In this document: in pieces, positions 51,791 through 64,000 of the stretch
How positions within the stretch are numbered: the first letter of the stretch is position 1
Layout of the letters: each line of letters starts with the position of its first letter
NCBI RefSeq assembly: GCF_037975245.1
Contig: NC_092577.1
Span: 22,222,398-22,286,397, forward strand
Length of the DNA stretch: 64,000 bases
DNA from: Apostichopus japonicus
Lineage: Eukaryota > Echinodermata > Holothuroidea > Aspidochirotida > Stichopodidae
Direction of reading: 5' to 3'
The notes under the pieces: generated by a model
Database searches by the model: none
Told to the model about the DNA's origin: nothing
Seen by the model: only the letters and a program-made list of their open reading frames with translations
Position numbers and translations under genes: made by a program

Positions 51791-52600
51791 TCATCAGTTC
51801 CAACAGTATCGGTAACCGCAAACCTAATCACCGAGGGCATAAACGCGAGCGTGAATTTTCACTGGAACGTAGACATTACGTAATATCACCTTCATACTGC
51901 AGCTAATTATAGCGTGCCTTCCCATGCCCAGTACAATAATGTATGTATGCACACAGCTGTATACGTTTTATTCTAATAGTACGCCCATTATATACAAATT
52001 AAAATGTCACTGAATTTGGTGTAAAATGTGTTTTATGTTTATTTTAAGTGATTATTGGTGATTATTTTCTTTTATATGGGAAAGTTTTAACATGACAAGT
52101 AAATATAAACTTACAATCGTCGAAGAATTTCTGTTGACTAAAGGATTTCGTCGTTCGGTTGCTTACTGTTTAACCTGCTAATGCTGATAAAATACAATTC
52201 GTTCGTAAATACTCAGCTAGCCTGCTCAAATGTTTTGTCATTGCTTCTAGCCCTGTGTTCTGGGCCGGCTGCGTGCGCGACTGTACGTGTATGGTATTGT
52301 GGATTGCGCAAGGTACCTTTCAAGTTTTAACGATCTTTTTAACACGAACTGTGCTCAATGATGGATGGAAGCTTAACTTTGAAGGAGGTATTTGAAAAAA
52401 AAACAGACTACTACAAGCAACTTTCTCAATTGCCTCAACGGGATGTTCGTTGCAGAAGGAGCAACCTTCCTGAGTATTCAAAACATTGGATGAAGAAGCA
52501 AAACAGGTCTTTTTCTTCTAAATAGAGAGGTTTCGCAGAGGCGCGGATACGCATACGGATATCGTAACCGTACGCGTTCGCGTCAAGCGTGTTGTGTCGT
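51791..52600. other. No gene recognised
   Basis: Unassigned AT-rich sequence between the BEL relic and a Harbinger-like exon. Confidence 0.4.
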
Positions 52601-52650
52601 TTTGTTTCGCAAATTTGGACGAATACCCTCATGAGGGCGCTAACATTCAA

Positions 52651-52843
52651 AATGGCTGCGCCCATTGGCAGACGTAAGAGAGAGGATTTACTTCGCTTGG
52701 CAATAGAAAATGACGAAGGAGACGCAATTTGTTTCCTCCTTCCTAAATTTGGCCCAACAACATATGATCCTGATTTTCCCAAGTTTCATCTGGTCAAGTT
52801 GACCGATGAGCGGTGTCGCAATTATTTCAGATTTGACGAAGAG
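52651..52843 (+). CDS. Harbinger/PIF-like transposase first exon
   Basis: ATG in good context (AAAATGGCT) opens MAAPIGRRKREDLLRLAIEN, then YDPDFPKFHLVKLTDERCRN and YFRFDEE, followed by GTAGGAG, a plausible donor. The L-T-D-E-x-C-R-x-Y-F-R-F pattern resembles the N-terminus of Harbinger (DDE_4) transposases ahead of the helical region. No downstream exon with DDE motifs was found before 53790, so it is a fragment or the rest lies outside. It could also be a domesticated HARBI1-like gene. Confidence 0.4.
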
Positions 52844-53780
52844 GTAGGAGTTTTACAAGCATGTTAAGGTAGGCCTATCATTCGTCATAGGGTAAGAAAT
52901 GAGTAATGGTTACTCTTAGGACGCCGTTCCTATATAGGAGAGGAAAGACTCACCAAAACAGTTGACTAAATGCAGGGTTGTAGCGAGCGGTGGGCAATTT
53001 TTGGTGAAAAGGTAAAGAGTGCGGAAGGGGAAGAAAGAAGGAAAGCTGAATAGTGAAAAGGAGAACGGGAGCTTCTTTATCGGTTATTTCGATTTTCCAG
53101 TTCTTCATCTGATAAACTCATTCACCAATCCAATCACCCGACGCCTGTAAGTTAAAAACCTTTCGGCAAATACCTGATAATGTCACGGCCATCGGTATAG
53201 CTACCATAGCCAGGCCCAGCTAGACGAGTGCCAGAATCGCCGGCAACTCAGTGAAAGAAATGGAATTAAAGGCTTTCGTATAGGCCGCAGCTCGCGAGTC
53301 GTGCTATCGTGTGACAACGTGTTATTATCCTCTTTTCAGAATGACGTCAATTGTACACAATTTTTAACGTTTCTCGCTTGTATATCAATGGATGTTGTTA
53401 TTTGTAATTACCGGAAAGTTTTCTGAACATTTTCATCACGAAGTTTCACTATTTCAACGATCGGTGAACAAGAAAACACAGTTCGATAATTGGTTCCAAA
53501 GGAGAAACCCCTCGAGTGAAATGGACCAGTCCAAAACCATTCCCGGAGCCTCCACAGCTCCTCGTGTGCAATAAGGTCAGTTCATAACGAAGCCTGCAGA
53601 CCACTATACGCAAAGCGAATTGAGAAAGTCGTTTTCAGGGTTTATGTTCCATTATGGTACGAAACTGTGAACTGAGAGTACCATACACGGTAGCCAAGAC
53701 GGTGTCATCTGCGGAATGTTCAATATCGGCATTTGATACTGCGACACTGGATGGCAAGTTAACTACATTAGCGGAGTATC
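52844..53780. other. No gene recognised
   Basis: A 60-codon ORF at 53392-53574 has no recognisable domain. Otherwise nothing supported. Confidence 0.35.
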
Positions 53781-53790
53781 TGAGTATAGA

Positions 53791-55079
53791 GTGAACATGA
53801 TGGATCCGCATCGACTACTTCCGGACAAATCTGTGAAACGCAAACGGAACCAAAAAAAATGTGAGGACTGTGGAGAAACTTTTGACGACGATTACAGGGT
53901 AAAACACAACCAGAAATACCACCTGGACATGGTCAAGAGCAATAAACTTATAAAATATAAATTAGCCAATGCACCAAGAAACCCGTTCGAGGACGCTAAG
54001 AAGAAACCTTGTCGGCAGGAAGCTCAAACATCAGCCGCCACCGCCCACATCTGCGGAAGCAACAGAACCGACAACAGTAGGTACACAGAAGTCTGGCACA
54101 GTATTTCATACTATTACAATTCTACCGGACTAACCAATGATACTCAAAGTACAATTCATAATGCCATATACAGGCCTAGTGTGTCTTCTAGGGGTGGCAC
54201 AGGGGGGGTCAAGTTCCCCGACGGCACCGTGGGTACAGTCTCGCGCCTCGGAATTCACCCCACCCCTACTTCATATTTCGTTAAACTGCTCACTCGCAGG
54301 CAGTGATAGCGGGGGGGGGGGGGGTTGTGTGGTAATTCAGTCCTCAGTGTCGTTGCCGACATATTTCCCTTTGCTGTTCGGGGAGGCACGCTTCTTTCTT
54401 ACCCCTACTGGCACCGCCTGTGGTATTTGCGTTGACGGGGGAAGGGCGGGGGGCATGTAGCCTACCTGATTCGAAATATAACATAACGCAGTTTTACAAA
54501 TTTTTTATATGGGGTAGGCTAATTGAATGCTTGGGTCATGCATTTCTATAAGCATTCCATGCATGATGATTATAGCTTTTCAGAGGCAGACAGCATACCG
54601 CTTAATATAGTTATTTACAGTTGCCGATGTTGTCCATTAAATGGGAGTCGGCAGCATCTACGTCCACCCACAGGATGGTGACAAGCATACCACAGTCAGA
54701 GACCAACCCCGGCTTCCCCACCAGAAGCAGATGATCACAGGGAACAATCTTCTACAGGTTATGATGAATCCGAGCACAGTGACAATAATCCATCATGCTC
54801 AGATGAATGGGCCGACTGTGTGGCAGGTTTGTCTCGCATTGCACAATTAGCTGTTGAATGTAAACGCGTTTTGAATGGTTGAGGCTAGGGAAACTGTATC
54901 ACGCATACAGGAAAACTGTTCACAGTTCCTCGAAACAACTGACGAGGTACTCCAGTTAGTGGAAGCAGAAAAGCGTCAAGTTCATCAGGGGAGTATGGAG
55001 ACGTCAATCGAACATGACCCAGGTTTGCGAGGTCAGGGGATTATCTGATACAACTTGGCCCATGTCAACCGAAACTTAA
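53791..55079 (+). pseudogene. ZMYM1-like hAT-type transposase gene, 5' exons
   Basis: Exon 1 from the ATG at 53791: MNMMDPHRLLPDKSVKRKRN, a single zinc finger CEDC .. H-x4-H (QKKCEDCGETFDDDYRVKHN, QKYH) and ANAPRNPFEDAKKK. An intron with a G-rich repeat appears to run from about 54078 to a TTTACAG at 54630. The next exon encodes a Ser/Asp-rich segment (EHSDNNPSCSDEWADCVAG) then LSRIAQLAVECKRVL and a helical stretch. It breaks at TTAA 55076-55079; the gene resumes at 62343. N-terminal finger plus TTF-type domain plus hAT fold is the ZMYM1-like layout. Confidence 0.5.
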
Positions 55080-55109
55080 AGGCACACTCTCAGCTAGGAA
55101 ATTGCTAAA

Positions 55110-58100
55110 ATAAAAAATCTTGTCAACGTATTCCCCGATTAAAAAATACAAACAATGCTGCCCTCTTCACACAGCGGCAACGCAAATGGGTACCGTTACC
55201 GCGAAGGTATCAGATTTCCGAGATTCTAATCTGCCTCTCAGTGTTGCGTAACCTATAGACACACGATTTGCTATATGGAACAGTGCATATTGTACTGCTG
55301 GGGAAAACGCTATACCAGCTCGTAGCAGCAGGTAGTCGTTATGGAAATTCATATGGGCCCGTATGATCTCGTGCTGCCGATTTTTGTTGGAGAAATTGCT
55401 GAAGAAATAAATCGTCGTGTAATTCTCTATAAACATGTGACTGAATATGTGCTGCTTATGTACTGTTATTTGACGAAACGACTTGCTTCTGGCCTAACGT
55501 TCTTCAATACTTGAGTTAAAAATAAAATAAAACAGTGAGCAAACAGCTTATCCACTAGAGAGCCTGTGTAGAAAAAAACACGCACATAATACAGACAGGT
55601 TAATGAGCATTGTGAACACAAAGAGATAGATGTAAGGGGATTAGTAGACAAGGGATGGAGAGAAGAATGAAAGATAAAAACCAACAGGGGAAGAGGATAG
55701 GTAGGAGATAAACAGTGGAGGGACAAAGAGAGGATTAAGGGAAGGGGTAGGGAATAAACTGGAGAAGGACAACGACAGAAAAGTGTGGAGAAAAAAAAGG
55801 GGTGGAAAAAGCTATGAGAAGAGGAGTAATGGGGGAGGGGAGAAGGAGGGGGAATGAAGAAAAGTTAGTCATGTCCTTCCTGAATGTTGAGCCCATGAGG
55901 TTGAATGGTGCGAAGGAGTAGCATCCACAACCTCTCTCTGCTGATTCGCACTAGCTCAGGACGGCTACCTAAGGATTCAGTCCCCTGGGCCTATAGAGAC
56001 ATGTCGTTAATGGTATGGTTGCATAGCTCCCAAATCTTGAGAAGGCAAATGCTGGTCCATGCCACGAATTGCCGTCCTGGGGGAGGGGTATATGGGGGGG
56101 TGTCTCCCTCCCCTTTATATTTTTTTGGGAATCCTGGTGATGCCTACATGTAAACTGGTGGCACCTAGAAAGGCTTTTGTCACCCACAATTTTCTGAGAA
56201 ATATGCATTTTTTTGTGTGTAACATCAATAAATTGAGTAGTAGGTGATAATTCATTCTTGCCCGTGGCATGAAAATGTTCGCTGCTCGCCCCAATAAATG
56301 AAATATAGCCTAATTTGAGGTTCAAATGATGATGTAAAGGAGGTTTTATACTCTTATGCTAAATGGTAAAGAAATGATGGTTGCTAAGTCCAAATTTGAT
56401 GCAATTTTTTTATGTATACTTGTCAATTACAATGCAGGTTTTTGGGATGCTTGAGCGGGTCAGGGGCTTTGGGTGTTAGAATGCGGGTCGAACCCGCGAA
56501 TTGTGGGTCAGTTGGGAGCTCTGTGGTTGGGAAGGTTAAAGTGTTCTCCAAAAAAACCTAAAAGATGAATGACCTTCGGCACAGGGGTAAACTGGACTCC
56601 TCCAGCTGCCTTTACTACATTACTACAAACATACGGTGGCTTCCACGCCAACTCTCGACCAGAGTATGCTGTATTGGCCCCAAATAAACCAGATATTCAA
56701 ATATGGTTACCTTTGGTCAAAGTTTTGAAACTGGTTTTATTACCACCTTCCAGGAAATTTACCTCACTGGGACATTCAGGCATCTTATGCTTTCAATTTG
56801 AATGCCTTAGAACAATTTGGAAAGTAAATACCTCTAGGAACATTAAATATTCTAGCAATTATAGCATGCTAAATTGGGGACAATACTACATAGCCCACCT
56901 TGAAAATATCCTGTAACCTACTCTGGATATGGAAGAAATGCTTTGGTTAAAGTATGAATATGGTCACTTGAACATTAAGAAATGCAAGTGAGATAGTGGT
57001 AAGTTTTCCCTGCTCATGATTATTGTATATAGTTGAACTCAATGTAAGAACTGTACAGATGCAATGAATGTGTTAAAAATAAAAACATGTTACAATACTG
57101 ACTTTAACCTAACTTTAGAATAAGAAATACAAACAATAGTAGGGCAGTGTTCCAAATACGGAATGCAAGGACATATACCCAAATAAGGCTAGGAGACGCC
57201 ATGCCTCCATTGTGGAACTTCTCCATGATACAGTAAGTATAGCAGCTTTACATGCAAAAGAACTTTTGCCAAAACTTCAAAAGACCCTATAATGTACCCT
57301 GCATTTCAAACATCTCCATCTGCCACTGGGCCCGACTGGGGTTATCATGAGAGCACTGAATGAACTGTTTTATCACTACTAGCTGCAAGTTAGACTACCT
57401 CTTCAACACTCTATGACATCACAAAATATGTTATGTTAAATTGATCTCACACAATACAAAATAAAGATCAATGTCACATTAGAACTACTGGTATGACTGA
57501 ACAAGCTACAGTAATTAAAAAGATCAGATATTGCTATCATGGAAAGCCAAATAGTGTACAATCAAGCATGTAGTGAAACGAATATTTCAATCATTTACTT
57601 ATTTTTTTTTATGACACAGTTGTAACTTTGATGACATCAATTATGTAGTTTACTTGCACTATGAATGAACATGCAAATCAATGCTAAATACTACAGAAAG
57701 GAGAAGGATACATAACGCACTGAATGCAACAATCAATGTTTGACACCATGGAGAAGATCAATTCTTATGAAACATTGCACTAGCTTAGTAACTTAATTTT
57801 ACCGAGACACCATGTTTGTTGTTGTCTGTTATGGTACAGTTTGTTCAATTGTCTTGAAGCCTTGTGATATCTACAGCCTTGTGATATTCTGGACACTTGT
57901 TACTCCCATTGTCCACTCTCGTGTCCTTGATGTATGGTATTTAAATAAGCTGAGAAACTGCTTTGACATCAGCTATTTCCAAATTGTCCGTATCCATGTT
58001 AACAACGTTCACTCTGCAAATCCATAGCTTTCACTGGAGAACAAGAAATACGACAATCATCTTACGAAAAGTAGAGAAGCACACATTTATTAATGAAACA

Positions 58101-60475
58101 ATCCAACACAAATACTTCCAGTTCCAACCCTTATATCTGCTTGCAAAACATCCATCATGCCATAATGCTATGCTGTGCTGTACTGTTCCTCTAAAGGATG
58201 TGAAATGAAAATGGAAAAAAGACATATTTATGGCATTGTGTGAGGACAGAAGTGTCACAAAGATATACCTGTTCAAATGATTTTCCAAGATATAATTTAT
58301 TTGATTTTAATTGCAAAAGAGACATTCAGGCTCATAGCCAAGGTAACTGGGTTGGAGCCAGCATAAATGTGATGTTTGTTTATTCACTTAGATTGTAACT
58401 TGCACTCATTGTAATAACTAAATATTATTGTTCAAATCTGGGTGAAAGTAGACCCCTTAATGATGCCCCTAACACGTTAAACTAGAAATATAGCTCACAA
58501 AGAAAATTTGCCAAAAATGTCAATGTCTTTGCTGATATGAAACTATATGCACATGACAACCTGATCAGATGACAACTACAGTATAGGCAGTTAAGAGTAA
58601 CTATCTTTAAGCAGTGCAAGTACTGTACTGTATGTACGAATGATGCCACATCATCATGAAACATAAAAAGAAAACATAAAGAGAAAAGAATAAATGTGCA
58701 ATTTTTGAACACAAACTGCTTCAGACAGGTAGGTAGTACATTCTACAAGATTGGTAAATGTCTTTATTTTTTGTCATTAACTTGTGGGGTTTGAACATTT
58801 TTGGGTCCCTCACATTTACAGACCTCCAGTGGCTGTATTAGCACCATATTTAGCACTGCATGTCATTAATATAACATAATACAATAAATGAATAAATGTG
58901 TCCAATGTCCTAAATCTGGTTAGTCATATACAGTCCTACAGTAGTAGAAGTAGGTCTGCAGACTTATTTACAGCATGGAATGGTTACAGTATGTACATCA
59001 AAAAATTACCAGTCTCCACTGGGGTATAGCTGCTGGAGTGCATTGCTGCATCAGCCTCTGTTGGGCATGGCCTTTCATTGAGGAACTTGTGTTATCTTTT
59101 CTGGTTGATCAGTTTGGATACCAACCTCTCGGTTTGTTAATTGGGCACACACCTTCAACTGAAAAAGACAAATAATACCGGGATGTGCAAAGTTAATAGT
59201 ATATCAGAATGCATACTGTACGCATAGCAGGGAAGTCCTCATGAATATTTGAGTGCCAGGCAGATTGGGCGGTAGTGTGATCCACACCCTGGGAGAGGGA
59301 TTTCATGGGTGGGGTACCCCCCAAATGGACAAATTTTGCACATAAAGTATGCTTATGTGGTGCTTTATTTCTATTCTGTGCCATATATTCTCCCAGATTT
59401 TGGTTATGGTAAAACTTATTAAATTACCATCAAAAAGTGCTGGGCGAAAAAGGTTAAATACTGTTTGTGCGGGGCGGCATTCAGAACTGCTGGGCGTACA
59501 GTAGCTGCCCAGTGTGAGCAAATCCCTGACATAGTGAATTATATAACTTCCAACATAAATTACTGAATACCACATTTTGCCCTTCACTAAATAGTCAAAA
59601 ATTGAAATAAATTTTGCAAACACAGAACAGTAATAACACTACTAGTTAATACAGAACTTTGCTATTGGCAGCATAAATTCATCACATCTGCTTTATGATT
59701 ACAGTATGTATAGTGTTAACTCTGCAAGTATTCAAGAATGGTCCATTTACTAATATAGTGCAAACCTAAACTAGTGATGTGCAACAATTTATATTATATT
59801 TCTTATTTCTATGTTAGCAGTATACACCTGCAGTATTATCACTCATCTACTAATACCTTACATACACTAAATGTCATAACGTTTGATGTTACAATGGCAA
59901 TGTCCCAGTAGGCTTGCTCATACACTAATATGTCACCAAATTTCATCATGTTCAGGGATGCATAATTGCTTTCAAAAATATAGCTAGGCTTTGCTTATTT
60001 CCAAGACTAAAAATGACGGAATATTCTACAGGTGCACGTGCCCTAAACAATGAAAGATATATATAGAAACATGATATGGTATATAATGGGTGACCATTCT
60101 AGTTCTCTCACAAATCAGTAGTATCATTTTCATTTTGTATCATTTTTATAACTGCATGATCAGATTATGTGTAGAGCTATGAAGCCTATGATGTTGTTAT
60201 ATTTTGGCAAATGTCTTTAATTTCTGTATCATGATGAAATTATCAATTATTGTAAGACTGACTCAACGACCCCCGGAATGGTGCGTCATGTCCGATGAAG
60301 CGCATATTTGGTGCGTTATTACAACTACAATATGTGCTTCAGTGTCCGTCAATGTAATATCAGTTATCACTTTACACTACAGTTACAGGAAAAGCCGCTA
60401 CCGTTTTTTTAAGTTACTATACCAAGTTGGGAGTATTATAGGCAAACTCTAATTTGGGTGAAAGAGTTTAAATTA
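55110..60475. other. Interior of second TTAA element, no recognised gene
   Basis: Long AT-rich tract with short ORFs only (largest about 118 codons at 55969-56325 on minus and 115 at 56569-56916 on plus), none with domain resemblance. The purine-rich 55620-55870 is low complexity. 56040-56330 looks like a dispersed repeat end (GGGGGAGGGGTATATGGGGG). Confidence 0.4.
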
Positions 60476-60704
60476 CAAAGTGGCTATTCTTACGACTAGT
60501 TGTAACAATAATTCCCTTTTACGCATGCACAGTTGCTTTAACGTGGCTATTTTTACGACTAGGAGTAGTCTTTTTACGACTAGGAGTAACAATATTTTCC
60601 GGTTAAGGGTTAGGTTTACCCCTACTACATGCGCAGTTGCTTTATTTACTTTACTGCGCATAGTTAATAAATAATTGTTACTAGTCGTAAGAATTGCCAC
60701 GGCC
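60476..60704. mobile_element. 229-bp MITE with 9-bp TSD
   Basis: TIRs of about 35 bp containing TTCTTACGACTAGT on both sides; TSD TTTAAATTA at 60467-60475 and 60705-60713. Two extra internal TTTTTACGACTAGGAGTA repeats. A 9-bp TSD suggests a Mutator-like origin (8 bp cannot be excluded). Confidence 0.8.
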
Positions 60705-60713
60705 TTTAAATTA

Positions 60714-62342
60714 ATGCGTACATTTTTTCTTTGCAAGTGGAGAATCATCCACAGCTAAAGTGGCTATGCAAACAAGTGAAGCAAAGTAAATAGCAAAGTA
60801 AAAGAACCCAATGCCTTAGTAACTTCTTGGAGTTGCTCAGCAGATTTCAGGTTATTTCACCACTTAAGAACCCATTCTCAGACACACAAAAAAGACAAAA
60901 CTGAAATGGCTACACAAATTAGTAGTCTATAACTGAGAATGACCATGCATGCAAATATGCAGTAAATTTTCAAGTTGTCAGACTAATTTATTTGTTGCTA
61001 GGAATAATTGTGCTGGTAAAGTAGAGTAGGAAATGAAAACAGTTACTTAATTGTGTATAGGCCCGTCCCTCACGTATCTCATTGCATACTAGACTTACAG
61101 TTACAAAATAAATATGCCCATATTAAAAATGCTCTTGACAGGAATAACCGTCAAATTGAGGCAGGCCCTCCATGGTGCATAATTTTATAAATCTGGACCT
61201 GGAGCTAGGCTACAGTAGTCCTACTTTTGCTATTGCTCCGCTCATGAGAAGTTGCATTTCTTTCGAGTTGAATTTTCTTGTGGGGAGATCTCCCTACCAA
61301 ATCCATATTACACTAATGTAGGCTATAAGTCCTATTCATATTTCCAAAGCTACCGAATCATAAACCAAACACATGATACCGCACACTTCCATACTGATCA
61401 TGCTTAGTAGGCGAGTATAAGTAGAAAAGCATAAATAACACTTCATGAAATGTTCGGCCTAGGCTAGACTGCAGTAGCATGGACACTGCGGAGTTTGGAC
61501 ACCTAAGCCTTAAAACACCCCAAAACTATATCTCATGGTATAAATCACCTGAAACTATACTTGATATGGTTGGAGCATTTTGGAGAGAGAATAACTGTAG
61601 CTTCGTAGTTTTTCGTGCAATTGGCTCTTGCTGTAGGTTGTCTCATCGTGAAATCGCGTATTTCTTAGGGGTGTCCGAACTTCGCAGTGTTCCAAACTTC
61701 GCAAAACTGATTATACTACTACTGTACTAGCCTATGTCTCTCGGTGTATCAGTTGCCTTAGTTTGTAGTACTCGTAGTAGTAGGCCTAGCTAGCACGATC
61801 TATTGAACAATATAATAATGAAGCCTACGGCAGACCAAACACTTCGGCCGGAAAACAGTATGCAGTAGCCTAAATAGTAAATATATAACGTTAGTCGTTA
61901 GCATAATTTGCTGCCTACCTTCTCGTATGATCTGCCATGCCAGTAAATGCTCCGCGAAGGTAGCATTGGTCATTTTGTCGATCCCCGATCTCTGTTCCAG
62001 TAGATCGCTTTTGGAGACCCAGTCCACGTACGTAGCACCAGCTCAAGTACACTTTTCATTTCATGTCCGTTTTGTCGCTCACTACTTTTGGCATTGCGGG
62101 ACCCAAATAAAGCAACCTGTGCCTTCCACCTGAACAGCGCGGCGACGCGGCCGCAATGTACACGTTACGTGTGTTATGCTACCACTGCATGAAACTGTGC
62201 TATATATTACGTATATTTACATACAGGGTACACTGTACACTGGCAGTATATTACAAATACCGTGTCACGTGATTAACGGTGAACCATCGAAACATATGAA
62301 ATTGGCCCGCCCTCTAAAAATTTCCTAGCTGAGAGTGTGCTT
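60714..62342. other. Right part of second TTAA element
   Basis: ORFs at 61479-61730 (plus) and 61800-62027 (minus) have no recognised domain; the latter ends at a consensus donor (AGAAG|GTAGG). Confidence 0.35.
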
Positions 62343-62346
62343 TTAA

Positions 62347-64000
62347 TTGTTCCCCAACCAGCAGACACAACACGGCAAACAATCGGTTTTCGTCTAAATG
62401 GTTTGCAGAATACCACCACTAGAGTATAACTAAAGATGCTGCATTCTGTTTTGTATGTTGTCTATTGAAGAAAAGCATTTCTAAGGAAAAGGCAGATCCG
62501 GCTTGGGTGGACCTGGGTGTACGTACGTGGCACAAGATGAAGAGTCTCGGCAAGGACAAACACGGGAGGCTTGCAAAACACTTCACTTCTGAGTGTCACC
62601 GGGCTGCTCTTTCTGCCTACTGCAGCTATCTCAACAAGAACAGGCACATTGATGTTCAGCTGGATAAAGCTACTAGGAATGCAAGAATCCAGGAGGCCGA
62701 GGACCTCGCATACAATCGCGAGGTTGTATCCATACTGCTAGATGTCACCAGGACCTGGCACGGCAGTCCCTCCCATTCAAGGGGTCAGGTGATGTCCAGT
62801 TACACGGCAGACACGTTCCCATCCTCAGCCGGCGGCTTAGTGACAAACGTATGAATCCGTACCGCGTGACATATTTGAGTCCGCAGTCTCAAAATGAATT
62901 ATCATTTCATTATTGGAGGCGGAAATACGCCAGCGAGTGGTCGACGAACTTCATGCTGCTGGGATGTTCGCCATCATGGCAGATACGACTCCTGACGAGA
63001 ATCACATACAGACCAGTTATCAGTGGTTGTCAGGTATGTGACTGAGTCTGGCAAGCCAGATGACTTCTTATTGACTTATTGACTCTCGACAAAACTGGTA
63101 AAGACCAAGCTGGTCAAATTGTCTCTGCAATGGACAAGTTGGGGTTCAACACGACCGAGCTTTTTGTTACCAGTCTTATGACTTCGCTGCTGCAATGTCT
63201 GGTAAATTTAGTGGAGCCCAGAAAGAACTCTCTGACATAATTGGAAGCAAAATCCCATAGATACCATGTCAGGCACATCGGTGCAATACTGTGATCGAAC
63301 ATAGCTGCAACCCAAGCACTTTGGGTGTGTGCAATGTGCGATACCATTCAGGAACTATGTTTTCTTCACATCGAGCACCAAAAGATTCCAACCAGTGAAG
63401 GATCAAGTGGGAGCTGTAGAGCCTCATGCTGCGTAAGCTGTCGAAAATCAGGTGGAGTGCAAGGGCCGAGAGCGTACAAGCTGTGTGGACTTCATTTCAA
63501 GACATTGTAGCAGTTTTTAAGCACATCGGAGGGAACCCAGACATCGACAAGGTGACTCAAACAAAAGCATCCGGCTTGAAGAAAGATGCTCGACCTTGAC
63601 TTCATTGCCACTATAATGTTCATGAAAAATATCATGTTTTTCATCATGTCCAAGCATCTCGTTGAAAAGCTCCAGGAAGTCGATCTCAATGTCTTGGATG
63701 CAGCGGTTCTTGTTGAGGCGACAATGAAGGTTCTGGATCAAATTCGAGGGAATGACCAGACGATGACCGATGTGATTGAGGCGTCATGCCATTTTGCGAA
63801 GCAACTTGGAATCGACCCTGAGCGACATTTCACCTGTCACCACCGTCAACGGAGGGTCCCAAAGCGACGTGATGACAGACCTGACACAGGTGTTCGTCTT
63901 ACACTTCACGCATTCTATGGACAGCAGTTCAAAGAAGTCCTCGATGTCCACATATGACGAATGCGGGAACATCTACTTCAGTTTCAAGATCCACAAAAGC
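62347..64000 (+). pseudogene. ZMYM1-like hAT-type transposase gene, TTF-type and hAT domains, runs off the window
   Basis: After the TTAA junction: SSKWFAEYHH, DAAFCFVCCL, then KADPAWVDLGVRTWHKMKSL and GRLAKHFTSECHRAALSAYC, the TTF-type zinc finger with its C..C..H..C pattern. A DUF4371-like segment follows (EDLAYNREVVSILLDVTRTW, TYLSPQSQNEL). Further on, DFAAAMSGKFSGAQKEL and IPCQAHRCNTVIEHSC match the RNase H-like hAT core (S-Y-D-x-A-A-x-M-S-G.., H-C-x-A-H). From 63586 the frame is open for 123 codons (LVEKLQEVDLNVLDAAVLVE). Frameshifts near 62850, 63000 and 63540. The hAT C-terminal dimerisation region lies beyond 64000. Confidence 0.7.

Larger units (their letters stand above)
55080..62342. 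mobile_element. Second TTAA-flanked DNA transposon, 7.3 kb
   Basis: Ends AGGCACACTCTCAGCTAGG and (inverted) AAGCACACTCTCAGCTAGG, TSD TTAA at 55076-55079 and 62343-62346. Deleting it joins the two parts of the ZMYM1-like gene. No transposase was recognised inside. Possible exon-like pieces (a donor at 61915 on minus preceded by DWVSKSDLLEQRSGIDKMTN) are too short to assign. TIR sequence differs from the 41638-47391 element. Confidence 0.7.

Noticed and set aside
54301..54330. G-runs here and at 4033, 8331 and C-runs at 6018, 38190 as G-quadruplex regulators
   Set aside because: Simple homopolymer tracts with no flanking gene to regulate; also typical sites of sequencing error.
1..64000. Bacterial or plasmid origin
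   Set aside because: Introns, LINEs, LTR elements and animal transposase families are present; no ribosome-binding-site/operon organisation.

Overview
This is eukaryotic, animal-type DNA: coding traces broken by GT-AG introns, and a dense population of metazoan transposable elements (Tx1/L1-like, CR1-like and RTE-like LINEs; Ty3/gypsy and BEL/Pao LTR elements; P-, hAT-, pogo-, Harbinger- and THAP-type DNA transposons). No host single-copy gene, rRNA or tRNA was recognised. The repertoire suggests an invertebrate metazoan, probably marine and possibly a basal deuterostome, but the sequence alone does not fix the species. The window is essentially a transposon graveyard whose nesting order can be read base by base, because many insertions leave exact target-site duplications (TSDs) and the interrupted reading frames rejoin across them.

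Layout. 0-9.9 kb: broken copies of two related LINE families (A and B), a chimeric transposase fragment and LINE remnants. 9.9-15.4 kb: mostly uncharacterised sequence with an RTE-like LINE relic and a pogo/Tigger-like transposase relic that contains an in-frame 30-bp minisatellite. 15.46-36.6 kb: one LINE B copy blown apart by nested insertions: (i) a minisatellite-like element that itself received a 5.8-kb P-superfamily DNA transposon (15832-21655; ~350-bp terminal inverted repeats (TIRs), 8-bp TSD) carrying a transposase, a divergent PHD-like accessory gene and an intron-containing PIF1 helicase fragment; (ii) a CR1-like LINE (25338-34349) with a U2-snRNA-like segment between its ORFs, interrupted by a 4.8-kb TIR element (28598-33433), in turn interrupted by an ORF1-only LINE A derivative (29700-31550); (iii) a 1.2-kb hAT-like non-autonomous element (34700-35901).

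37.6-51.8 kb: a BEL/Pao element interrupted by a complete-length Ty3/gypsy element with chromodomain (38360-50337). The gypsy RT is split by a 5.75-kb TTAA-targeting DNA transposon (41638-47391) that carries a THAP exon and a multi-exon gene resembling the P2X7 receptor cytoplasmic domain; the gypsy right-hand LTR holds a tandem dimer of LINE A 3' ends. 52.6-64 kb: a Harbinger-like first exon, then a ZMYM1-like hAT-type transposase gene split by a second TTAA element (55080-62342), which contains a 229-bp element with a 9-bp TSD.

Nearly all coding regions carry frameshifts or stops. The one clearly intact ORF of note is LINE A ORF1 at 30072-31364. Function is therefore inferred from family resemblance, and the main value of the window is its insertion chronology and the unusual gene cargo of the P-like and TTAA elements.
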